From Gonapodya sp. JEL0774 (Eukaryota; Monoblepharomycota; Monoblepharidomycetes; Monoblepharidales; Gonapodyaceae): 64,000 nt of DNA. The translations under genes and the position numbers were made by a program. The notes under the pieces are model-generated. The model was not told where the DNA came from. It saw only the letters and a list, made by a program, of their open reading frames with translations, and searched no databases. Shown piece by piece: positions 12,089-22,400 of this stretch (positions within the stretch are counted from its first letter, which is position 1; each line of letters starts with the position of its first letter). The DNA lies in NCBI GenBank assembly GCA_027604505.1, contig JADIIX010000027.1, positions 62,001-126,000 of the forward strand, in the 5' to 3' direction.

Positions 12089-12679
12089 TTGCGCAAGGAA
12101 TGTAGAGGGATCCGCAACCAGAGGTTCCTGCGCCGTAGCACCTGAGGTGAGCAATGAAAAGGTCAAGCTTTGTCTCTAAAACTTGCAGTCCTCTTGCTCT
12201 GCACTTCCACTCTCCGAATACAAAGTTCCGAAATTCAGCAAATAGGAAAAAAACATCGAGTTCAAACCGACAACGATTTGAAGGCAATTGCTCCTCGAAC
12301 GCTTGCTCTTTTCAGAGCAGCAATCGAAAAACGACTGCGGACTGATTGATCAACATCATGTCCGAATATCCGGTACCGAAATGGGGCTGGAATCCCTTCC
12401 AGTGCAACACCTCGCACCCATATGCATAGCAATGGGTGGAAGATGATGCTCCCACAAAGACACGAACAAGAGTAACTTTCGAACAGATGGGGAAAAAAAG
12501 ATATGTCGCACCGATCATCCGGACAGGATTCCGAGGGCCAACACATGATTCCGATAGTTAAACCAACGGCCGAGACCAGGTTGTTTCTTCCAAACGATCA
12601 AAACGAATGAGGCTCCGCAGCCACAAAAGTATAAAATGTTCAGGAAGGACACAAGTGTAGATCACAGAAACATCCTCCT
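12089..12679. other. Intergenic; probable 5' region of the dsRBD gene
   Basis: Minus strand has an acceptor-like site at 12144 in frame with the dsRBD gene; a possible upstream coding exon starts at an ATG near 12257 and would need donor GTGCAG. Not strong enough to annotate. The rest carries nothing I recognise. Confidence 0.35.
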
Positions 12680-13909
12680 CTACCCACCGTCACCGGCAGC
12701 AGCCACTGTTGTTGGAACAAGAGGCGTGGGTGTCGGCCCCCCAGTGTTGCGAGCGAAGTGCGCGCCAGCAGTGGTGCGTTCCTCGGTCTTGATGGATTTG
12801 CTTACCCGCTCGAAAGAGCCAGGGGAGTCGACAGCTGACCTTTTGCCAGAGTTAGCAAGCGAATTCACCTGCGGCTCAGAGGTTGGCGGCTGGAGGGGAT
12901 TCGGGGTGTGCGCTTGCACTGCCGCTTGGGATTGCCCAGGTACTGGAGGCTGCGCAAATGTCGAAGCGATCGCACTCGCAAGGTCCGCTGACCCGCCGCC
13001 AGCCTGTGGAGCTGGGCGAAAGGGGACAGGGGAACCATGGAAGGGCGCTGCAGGGGATGGTGCGGGTGTGCTGGACGCGGTCGTGGCAGCCGCAGTCGAT
13101 GCAGGGAGCGCAGAGGCAGTCGTAGAAGCGAGAGGCGATACTGCATTTGTTGCGGAAGAAGGTGGGGGTTGTGCAGTGGCCACACGAGGTGTCGCTGGAA
13201 TGTGAAACATCTTGGCTTCCTCCGATGTCATGTGCCCCTCCGTGACAGCTTGGCCAACGCAATAGCGAAGAACTTTCGCAGCGACTTCCTCTTTTGCAGC
13301 ATTTGGGTCCACATTCGGTGCGGACGAGAATGTGACCCCTTCCTCAGCAGAACAGAAAGCCTTGTTTAGTCCGTCTTGTAACTGGGTCACAATAATCAGC
13401 GGAAGAGATTCGCCATTATCCATGAGTAGGAAGAAAGCTGCAAGTCGCTTTTGTGCAGAGTTCGGGGACGCAGATAGGCGTGTAACGGGGGGTGGAGGTG
13501 CGAGATGGTTCTCTGTTCCCGCAACAGGGGAGCTCTGTGCGGAGACCGGGGCAGTCTGAGGAGACGACAAACTCTCTGTAGTAGTGAACGAAATTTCTGC
13601 CTTCACATTGCTCAGGTTTGATGGAATGGTACCCGGATTCATGCTCTGGGTCAGAGGAGATACGACGGCCGATCCAAGACCAGAGAAGAGGCCAAGACCC
13701 GCGTTCGCAAAAGGATTGATCCTCGGGGTAGTTGAGGAATGAACAGGTTTCTGCTGGGCCTCCAAGCTGGAGTTGGCTGATTGGCCATTAATCCCCTTTG
13801 ACTCGATGGATGACAAGTTCCAGTTGGCAAGAGGAGACGCAACTCCTTTACGCTCGGAATCAACAGCAGAGAGAAAATCTTCCAGATTTTCCACGTCCAG
13901 GTGGGACAT
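12680..13909 (-). CDS. Unrecognised, largely disordered protein
   Basis: Single open frame of 409 residues from ATG 13909 (MSHLDVENLEDFLSAVD). No family recognised. N- and C-terminal thirds are rich in Ser, Pro, Ala, Thr and Gln. The only compact-looking part is around residues 150-240, which contains NSAQKRLAAFFLLMDNGES, LIIVTQLQDGLNKAF and VAAKVLRYCVGQAVTEGHM, helical and moderately hydrophobic, followed by EEAKMF. Near the C-terminus a basic KRSAVDSPGSFERVSKSIKT could be a nuclear signal. The composition would suit a transcriptional or RNA-processing cofactor, which is only a guess. Same strand as the dsRBD gene, 591 bp upstream of it. The stop at 12680 lies next to a GTGGGT, so a further 3' exon cannot be excluded. 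Confidence 0.7.
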   Translation of the reverse strand: MSHLDVENLEDFLSAVDSERKGVASPLANWNLSSIESKGINGQSANSSLEAQQKPVHSSTTPRINPFANAGLGLFSGLGSAVVSPLTQSMNPGTIPSNLSNVKAEISFTTTESLSSPQTAPVSAQSSPVAGTENHLAPPPPVTRLSASPNSAQKRLAAFFLLMDNGESLPLIIVTQLQDGLNKAFCSAEEGVTFSSAPNVDPNAAKEEVAAKVLRYCVGQAVTEGHMTSEEAKMFHIPATPRVATAQPPPSSATNAVSPLASTTASALPASTAAATTASSTPAPSPAAPFHGSPVPFRPAPQAGGGSADLASAIASTFAQPPVPGQSQAAVQAHTPNPLQPPTSEPQVNSLANSGKRSAVDSPGSFERVSKSIKTEERTTAGAHFARNTGGPTPTPLVPTTVAAAGDGG

Positions 13910-14050
13910 TGTCAAATCGAGATGGTGACGAATTTTTGATCACCGTACACCAGCTCCCACAACCGTTCTGCTGACACATTACTTTTCCACTCCCAGCTCC
14001 ATGGCCTTCTACTTCACCGGCGAAATTGTCCAGTCTGTAAAATGTACCAG

Positions 14051-14150
14051 TGAGAAAGTACTTTGGAGGTTTGGTGGGAGAGCGTGAAATGGAGAATGTC
14101 GAACGGCCGCGATGGACAGAACAGGAATCTGAGACTCGAAAACACTTGAC
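14051..14150 (-). repeat. Dispersed ~95-bp repeat, copy 2
   Basis: Inverted copy of 4961-5060. It lies about 140 bp upstream of the minus-strand gene starting at 13909 and reads in the same direction as that gene, whereas copy 1 reads away from SAS-6. Flanks do not match, so the unit is about 95 bp. Confidence 0.8.
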
Positions 14151-14847
14151 GTCAAAGACTTGAAATTTTCGTGCGTTTTCTATCTCATTTCTAAACAATT
14201 GTCCAGGTACTACGAGGAATGGGATAAACCCAAACGCACAGCAACAAAACGTTACCTCTAGACAAAACCACACCACACAAAGCCAACTACCACATAATCC
14301 TTCCAAGTATTTGTTTCCTCTACCTGGAGCTTTTGGATGTTAAGCGACTTGGAACATGTGTATGTACACATAATCTGACTTTTGATCTATGGTGTTGTTT
14401 CAGCAAGCGAGGCAGCTTGGCATTGATACAGACTTTTGGGGGAAATGAACTATACAAGCGTTTTGCGGAGTTTCTAATATTTGGGCGCACAAGGTGTTGA
14501 TCAGGGCATAAGATGATGATCGGAGAATCGCCGTCCGTCTGTGGCCTTCCAGCCGTCAACCTATAATTCTGCTTTGATTTGGACATGACGTCGCACCGGC
14601 AGCAGTCATCTCTCCCGCTATCGATTACCACAATGACAGGTCGGTAGAGTCATGAATAATAACTGTGCTGGTGGATGGATGCCGAGGTCGCCAGTCTAAC
14701 GTGCGCAGGTGTGAGAATGACAGAGCCGACCCTCGGACAGGAGGCTCCCAGAGAGTCTGTTTCTTGATAGAGATAAAGGAATCAGTTTGTTGATTGGAGC
14801 TATGGCGCATATGATACCGGCTGATGGGAAAAGTTTGCGTGCAAATC
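14151..14847. other. Intergenic, no gene seen
   Basis: Divergent intergenic stretch between the 12680-13909 gene and the ZFAND4-like gene. Frames on the minus strand lack ATG starts, splice context or recognisable protein. Confidence 0.45.
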
Positions 14848-17216
14848 ATGGATCGGTACGAGGGCAAACGAACGCAAACAGATTGCAAATGAGACAACTT
14901 TGCCAGCTCAGTTTGAATGGGATTACTGCAGGAGTATCGTTGCGCTGACTGAATTCCGTCTTCGAAACAATGCTTCAACTCCAACCGCTATTCACAACAC
15001 TGTTCGGCAAGGCCATACGTTTACTCTGCGTGCTGACCCCAGTGATACCATCGCCGATATAAAGGAGCGGCTCTGCACCTCGCAAGGACTTCCCGTACAG
15101 GCCCAACGGCTCCTCTACCGGAACACCGAACTCTCGGACGAGTTCAAGAGCCTGGAGGACTGTGGAATCAGATCGGGAGCCAATTTAAATCTTGTACTGA
15201 ATCTTGTCTCCGGTGGGTCGCAGTGGAGCAAGGAATCGTTGGTGTCACCGACTTCTGCTCTGAATTTTTTCTTCCTCTCTCAATCCAATGGAAACAGGAA
15301 CTGCCCAGCAGCTCCGGCAACTCCCCAAGCCCGAAACCCCCGCCGGCTTCTACCTGTTGTTTTTGAAATCGGATGACGATGATATCTACCTCGAACTCCG
15401 CAACGGTACGGGCACCGGGCGGCGGACGCCAGTTCGGCACCGTATCAATATAGCAGGCATCGGTGCAGGAACTGAAGTGGCCGGTGGGAAACGGTCAGCT
15501 GGATCAAGGGGAGACACGGGAGGTTTGGTGAGGATGGGGCCCAGTGGGGAGTTGGAGCTGCTGCACGCGGCTTCTGTCGACTCCGGTGAAAGCACGCCCA
15601 GAATGAGGAGTGCGGGTAGGGCTGACGTAGACGGCGACGGCGATCGAGACCGGACAGGCTCCACACCGGGCACCGCAACATCGGAAGATTCGTCAGACAT
15701 ACAACAGCACCCCTCCCGAATCCGGCCACTGTCAAGTGATTCGCTCTCCTCATCCACATCCACATCCACCACATCAGCTTCTACAACCTCAGTCTCTTTA
15801 ACCTCCTCGTCTCTGTCACTTTCTGTTTCCTCCTCCGTGCCTCACTCCGCCTCGTCCGCCCCTTCCTGCATCCGGCGCTCCCTCGCCACCACAGCCGCAT
15901 CTTCATCACCCCCCTTTGCGCGACCACCATCCTCAGCAGCCACGTCTCGGACCACTCGTACCGCAGCATCGTCACCGTTACCATACCTTTCATGTGCAGC
16001 ATCTGGAGATGATTTATCACTCTCTGCAGTCATGGGCATTCAGAGACATGGACTCAAAAGCCACAATGGGGCCGGATGTGATTCGATGGTAGCGACAGTG
16101 GCGCGATCTGGGAAGAAGGTATTGCCTTGCGAGCGTGAACTTGAATTTGAGTTCCAGTCCGCAGCTGTACCGATCGCGGACACCCACGGCGGTGGCATCG
16201 TTCCCCCTACTATTCGAAGGACACAGCGTCTCCGCCCCGCCACAACGATTGGTTTGAAACGAGTGACTCGATGTGTGGGCGACGTGGGCATCATAATACC
16301 GGACACGAGGCCCGCAAGCGCAGAAACAGCTGGAGCGCGCAGAGCGGGGTCCGAGCTCGACTCAGCAAGGCTGGCCGAGGTGGTTGCCGAGGCGGAGAGG
16401 GCATTAGAAGAAGCGGAAAGGGCAATGGAAGGTTTGGCTCAAAGGGTGGCGGACATGGTAGTGGGAGTGGACCAAAATGGTCAGACAATGGAGTTTGGGT
16501 TTGGCTCTCGGTCCGAACCTGGTTCCGCAAATCTGACGTTAGAGAGGCCGGCCAATCCATCACCACCAACAACAGCAGGGTCTGCTGGTGGGCTAAAGTT
16601 GAGTTCGACCAGCACATCCGCCTCTACCTCGACTTCAGACTTGGACTCTCCGCAATCATACCCATCCCTTCCAACCACGCCTGGACCTCATTCTATGCAT
16701 AATTTTACGGTACCATTTGTGGAACAAGAAGGTTGCCCTCCCCGATCTCCCGTTGTGGCTGATGTGGTCTTTCTAGGACCAGTAGATGAGACCCGAAGAT
16801 CCGGCAATTCACCAACCGTAGTTGCAGCGATACGAGTCAAATCGAAACCGAAACCGAAACGAAATGGGACCGGCTATGGTGGGTCCGCATCACCACCTAC
16901 CCCCGCTTCATCAAAGTCAAGTTCAGCATTGGGGAGGACAGTTGGGAGAAAACCATCTTCGTTGTCGCGGGTTGTGAAACAGGCGAACCCTGTACCACCT
17001 CCAGCAACACATTGCGTACGCTGCCGCGCGAAGTTGAGGCCGGCGGCGAGTTTCCCGTGTCGATTTTGCCCCACACAGGCAAGGTTCTGCGGCCCTCATC
17101 GGATGCCAGAGACACACGGCTGTGTTGGGTACAGAGAAGGGTACCGGAAAGAAGGACGCGAGAAATTGGGGAAAGAGCTTGTGATGGTCAAAGCAGAAAA
17201 GGTTGGGAAGGTGTGA
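14848..17216 (+). CDS. ZFAND4: ZFAND4-type protein: ubiquitin-like domain plus AN1 zinc finger
   Basis: Proposed exons: 14848-14855 (tentative 8-nt start exon), 14932-15212, 15298-17216; introns 14856-14931 and 15213-15297; 735 residues, phases fit. The N-terminal ubiquitin-like fold is clear: GHTFTLRADPSDTIADIKER, LPVQAQRLLYRNTEL, and NLNLVLNLVSG. The C-terminus has an AN1 zinc finger, C-x2-C in HCVRCRAKL, then PCRFCPTQARFC and HRMPETHGC. Between them lie about 500 low-complexity residues (Ser/Thr tracts) with a short coiled-coil of repeated Glu/Ala (VVAEAERALEEAERAMEG). ZFAND4 (ANUBL1) has the same order. AN1/ubiquitin-like proteins act in ubiquitin-proteasome and stress pathways; the exact role here is unknown. 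The start is the weak point, since the in-frame region upstream of the domain has no ATG without that first exon. Confidence 0.82.
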
Positions 17217-17619
17217 ATTACCCGAGACTTGCGTGCTGCTTCCGACCATGTGCGTTGCATTTATACCCACTGGCAAATCAGGAGTTTTTGGTTTATGGAG
17301 TCCATTTTGCGACGTTTCTTACCTCCTGGGATCATGTATTTATGTCGGACGGTCCTACTTAGTTATGTAAAGAAGAGGCACTTTTCGTGGTCATCGGACA
17401 ATATGACGGGGCCATTCGCATACAAGTACATAGTAGAAGCAGACACGACTGATCAATAGAGATGGAAAGTTTGTCCCTTGCCCTCCGATTCTCGAGCTCT
17501 ACCCCACTGCGGCCTTCTCCGCCAATCGCGATCTATGTCCACAGAACCCACCACTCCTGTCTCAACCAAACCAGCTGAACCATTCTTTTTCCTTATCAAT
17601 TTGCAATCGTCTCTATTCC
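17217..17619. other. Intergenic, no gene seen
   Basis: 403 bp between the ZFAND4-type gene and the elongase locus, same strand. Includes likely 3' UTR of the former. No clear TATA, tRNA or coding signal. Confidence 0.45.
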
Positions 17620-19171
17620 ATGTACAACCCGATTCTGGACGCTCTAAAAGTCGTGGTAGGGATCGCTGGCAAAGTTCTGTCACTCATCCGAAATCCGCTT
17701 CGAGAAACTTCCCTCGATTTGATCCAAAAACTCACTCCAAATATATATAAATGGTCTGTGGAAACGATGGTGCGAACCAAGTCGAAGCATGCAAGTCCAA
17801 CCCCAGCTCCTGCACCTGACTACACCGTCAAGACCTACGCGTACGCACCTGCACGTACTGTGAACGACGTCTTTGTCAAGTATCTGCCTCAGCAGCCGGC
17901 GTTCGCCGACGATAAGTTTTTCCGGATCGTTGGGCGACCTCGTTCCACGACTCCCTACTCCCAACGCACCCACGTTACAAAACAAAGTAGGACAATCGTT
18001 GATGGATCCAGTGAGTTGACTGGTGTAATATGGTTGAATTCACGACCCCTAACCCTACACACATTATGCTCAGTTCGAATGTTCTTGCGATTGGAGTTCT
18101 CATTGGGTTGCAGGAATCAACTACATGAAGGTCCGTGAGCCAATAGGCGTCAGAAAATTTGGTCTTGTTCATAACTTCTCTGTCTCAATTCTGTGTCTGT
18201 ACATGGGGTGAGTCTTCGTGTGCACGTCGAGTCATTTGACGAAAATCAGGACAGGAGGACGCCGCAGAGCACGTGGGGGATTTATGCACTTGAGTACAAA
18301 GCTTGGTCTAGAAGTAAATCCTATCTCTCAGCTGTGTCTCTCCATACATTTTCAACACACTCACAGAATCGCCAGATTTCGTTCCTTCACGTTTACCACC
18401 ATTTCTCTGTTTTCATTATGGCGTGGGTCGCGTGCTGGAGCTGTCCCGGCGGGAGACTACGTATACAATGTATGGTTGAACTCAGCGGTACACGTCGTCA
18501 TGTATGGTAGGTGTTGTGGCATTACGAGACAGGGCCATGGGAAACCTTGTTATTCACATGTCACTCTGCCCTGGCTCTCGATACTCCTGTCCCATTCAGG
18601 CTACTACTTCCTGTCCATGCTTGGGGTCACGAAAGTTTCTTGTATCAAGGTTGGTTCTTGTGTCCACACTCCCTGGCTAGTCTGTCTTGTTCATCTCACC
18701 ACGTCATTTAGCGTTACATCACCCAACTGCAACTCCTCCAATTCTCCACGTATCTCGGCGGGGAGAGCTACCCTCTTCATGGCAGCGCGAGGTACACCGA
18801 CGGGGTTTCCCGAGGTTTTGTGCTGGATCGAGGTTGCGTGTGAGTACAGGAAGGAGGACGAGGGTCGCCATGGTGTCCTCGCGGTGGCAAGGCGGTGGCA
18901 ATAAGACAGTCTGGAAACTGCGTGTGTTTTTCTTTGGGGTGAGAGAGTGTCCTTTGCCATCTTGAGTGCGGAGCTTTTTTCGGTTTCGTTCTCTTGCTTT
19001 CTATTCGTTCCAACCTCGGTGACGTGGTGTTCTGGACCCATCACATCGCCGTTATCGGACTACACACACGCTGTTTCCATTACACTACTTTTCGTCAATT
19101 TCTATGACGTCGAGTACTGGGTCAAAGGTGCTCGGAAGGAAAAGGTTCAGAAAGCAGAAGGAGTTCCCTAG
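17620..19171 (+). pseudogene. ELO-family fatty-acid elongase, apparently interrupted
   Basis: ELO enzymes do the condensing step of very-long-chain fatty-acid elongation in the ER. Recognisable pieces in order: NYMKVREPIGVRKFGLVHNF near 18116-18175, the histidine box FLHVYHHFSVFIMAW near 18380-18424, GDYVYNVWLNSAVHVVMYG near 18451-18507, YYFLSMLG after intron 18508-18599, RYITQLQLLQF at 18712-18744, and C-terminal TLLFVNFYDVEYWVKG before the stop at 19171. The HVYHH segment and the GDYVYN segment are in different frames about 30 bp apart, too close for a normal intron, so a one-base shift is likely. The usual region before the histidine box (YxLSKxxExxDT) is also degraded, and a TM1-like run near 18077-18113 is out of frame with what follows. 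Either a decaying gene or sequencing error. Exons beyond these pieces are uncertain. Confidence 0.65.
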
Positions 19172-19402
19172 ATAAGAGCCAGAACCAGAACATCCCGCCC
19201 GCAGGAGAGGTATTCTAATAGAAAGAATAGAAATAAACGTCCGTTCAGGAGTGTGTGACTTGATGCGAATTGCGTCCCGAAAACTCACTGCTGCGAAATC
19301 ACTAATTTTTAGTGAAAGTTCGGTTGCGACCAAAAAGCCGGGGTGGTTTTCGTCAGGGTTGTGCAGTGTCTTCGCAAACTCGATCATGTTCTCCGCTTCC
19401 CG

Positions 19403-22400
19403 ATGAGCGCAGCCCCTGCTCCTGCACTCTCACCGGGAGATGTGCAAGGCACCAGAGCTTTCCCATCCGATGCCGTTTTCTCCCTCCGGATCGTAAGCAT
19501 GGACACTTATCAGTCACCACCACATCCTTGGGGCCATGCCGTTAGCCGACCATACGCGTTCGCACGCGACGGAGCAAAACATGTAGGAATACGCTCTGTT
19601 CCGACGATACGCGTTTTTGGAATCACCCGTTGGGGGCAGAAGGCGACGATGCATGTCCATCAGGTGCGTGTATGCACATGAATTGCCCCATAGTTTGTTT
19701 TGGAGTCGACTTTTGCCGGAGCTTTATCTGACTAAACTGAGGGACGATTAAATTTATCGTTTCCATGCCTGTTTATTCTCAGTGTTGGCCGTACTTTTAC
19801 ATTCCATATGAAGGAAGCACAGAACACCACGCAGGTAGTGGGATGTCCCATTTGAGAGACCAAAGTACCGCTGACATCACTCAATTCCTAGTTTCTCTGT
19901 TTGCCCGACATCTTGCCGTATCCCTCAATCACGCACTTGCTATTGCTCGCAACACGGACCCCAACAACCCTTCACGCTCACAGCATGTTCACTCTATCAT
20001 TCTCTGCAAAGGAATCCCATTCTACGGACTCCACACCTCGTACACTCTGTTTCTTAAGGTTTCTTTCATAGACTCCTTTTCGTGCTCACGTGCAGCCGAC
20101 CTCCTGTCCTCTGGCGCAGTTCTGGGCCGTCCCTTCCAGCCCCATGAGGCCCACATACCTTACCTCCTTCAGTTCCTTCTGGACCACAATCTCTTTGGCA
20201 TGGATTTTATCCACCTCCGCAATGTTCGCTTCCGTACACCTATCAATGTCGCACCACGAGACCAACTCGCAGCCCTTCAATCCTCCCTCCCTCCAAATGC
20301 CCTTCTCCATACAGAAACCACAGTCCCCGCAAACTTAATCTGGCCTCCATCTTCGAAGCCTCCGCCTCGTACCTCATATTCTGACCTCGAGCTGGATTGT
20401 TGGTGTGCCGACATTCTCAACCGGATTTCAGTTAGCGAGCGGCCCCACGAACCTTTACTTCGCATCCCTCGCTCTCCACAATCCACTGCTCACCCCACAC
20501 CCTCATCGTCGATACAAAATCTATCTGTGAAACAACCTTATGTTCCCTCCCTGTCGGCCATATGGTCTGACGAGGTCGCCCGTAGATTGCGGTCGGGGCT
20601 TCCCACTGATCTCTCACCCCAAATATCACAAGAGCCACCTCGCACGACTCCAGAGGATTGGGATATTGAGCCAGAGCTCCGCCAATCGATTGAAGAACGT
20701 TGTACAGCGGCTGCTGTGAACCGAATCGCCGGTGGACAACTGGATGGTGATGGTCCAGCCGGTAGCAGGGGTGTCCAACAAGGTGTTTTGCAAGCACCTA
20801 CTGTCGAATAACAAGAATGTGAGACAATGACTGACACGCCGTACCTCACAGGCGACCCTTATCCCGGAGTTCCGACCGCTTGGCGCAGCACTGAGCTTGC
20901 TTGGTCAATGCCCGGCGCTCTGACAGTCCCAATTGTGAATGACAACACGGGAGTAGCCGCGAATGACCTGGGTAGAGTGCATCGGGAAGGTACATGGCTT
21001 GACGGACAGCTTGGTGGGGCTTCAAATCATTTCGCTGAGGGGCAGCGTCGCATCCCCGATGTCGAACCAATCATCAATGAAAAGGTTCTCTCTCAGCACT
21101 TATCTCAAGGCGCTGCTGCGAGCTCACAGGGCATGGGGCGCAACTTAAGAGGAAGAGACGAACGGTGGGGTTGTGGGTTGGAGGGTGAATCGGAGGATCA
21201 GGATGCTTTTGACAGGGAGACGCTTGAAGAAGGGAACCCTGGGAGTAGGAAAGTGGACAGTGATGACGACACGGCAGCTATATTGGACTGGATGCGCAAA
21301 AATAGTGGCACAAGTGGTGCCACCATTAGTCAGGAGGAGAGTGACAATCGTGCTGGCGAAGGCAACGAAGAGGAGACGCCTGCTCAAGAGACCATGTATA
21401 TGGAGAGCTACACAGATGAGGACGGTGAAGATGTCGGGGTGGAGGATGTGTCAGATTGGTTCGGGGACGCAATTGACGGGGTTGGAAACGCGGACCGCGA
21501 TGCCGAAGCAAGCTCGGACTCGAATTCCGAAGATGATGCCGACCTGCAGCGGAGTAGAATTGGTACTCCCGACATCAACTTCCACCAACCTAGATCGGTG
21601 CAACCACGGAGCGGAACGGAAGAGAGTGTGGGCGCCCTATGGCCCCCTGTGATCCCTCAGTACGATGGGGCAGGGGATGATGATGAAAATGAGAACGACG
21701 GCATGAACGATATAGATGAAGGAGACCAGTGGGAAGCGAGTTGGGACCTCGCAGATGTGCCAGTAGAGGGACAAGAAGTGGTGGGTGAATCGAAAGGGAA
21801 GAGAAAGGCGTTTGGAATGACATGGATGACTCAGGAGAATGAGGAGAGGAGACCTTCGAAGGTGAATATCCGCTTTACGGATCATGCCATACACTTGCTT
21901 ATGGTAGATTGTCACTTGCAGCGCAGAACCACCGAAAGGAACTTGCACTCCTTTCCACCCAATTTATTTTCGGAACATTCTTCGACCGTTGGTTTACCCC
22001 GCCAGCGCTCCCTGCTGCGGTGGAAGATTCCTCGTCCCAAGTCATCAACTGTGGTTCCCCCATCAAACTCCCTGCCACGCGTCTCTGTGGCAGCCGTTGA
22101 TCACGCTCATAGCGTTGATGTGGTTGAGGATGATGATGACGAATCCTCAGCTCCTGCAGCGAACCGACCTCGTGTCTCCCAGGAACAGGAGAGGCGAGAG
22201 AACTACTCCGCTTCAGTAAACGGCCTTCCAGAAGATGAGATAGAGATGGGGTCGTCTGATGATGACGAGGTGCTGCCGTCGTCGCTACCGAAGCGAAAAG
22301 ACAGGGTGCAGACAAGGCAGACGGGTGTTGGCATTCCAGACGTGGATTTGATTCACAATGAAGTACCTCGGGCATCGACCTCTATGGCGATGCCTCTATC

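Noticed and set aside
12636-13205. Plus-strand ORF of 189 codons
   Set aside because: Complement of the Ala/Pro-rich part of the 12680-13909 gene.
20783-20851. In-frame stop in REV3 at 20809-20811
   Set aside because: It lies within a 69-bp GT-AG intron of matching phase, so the gene is intact.
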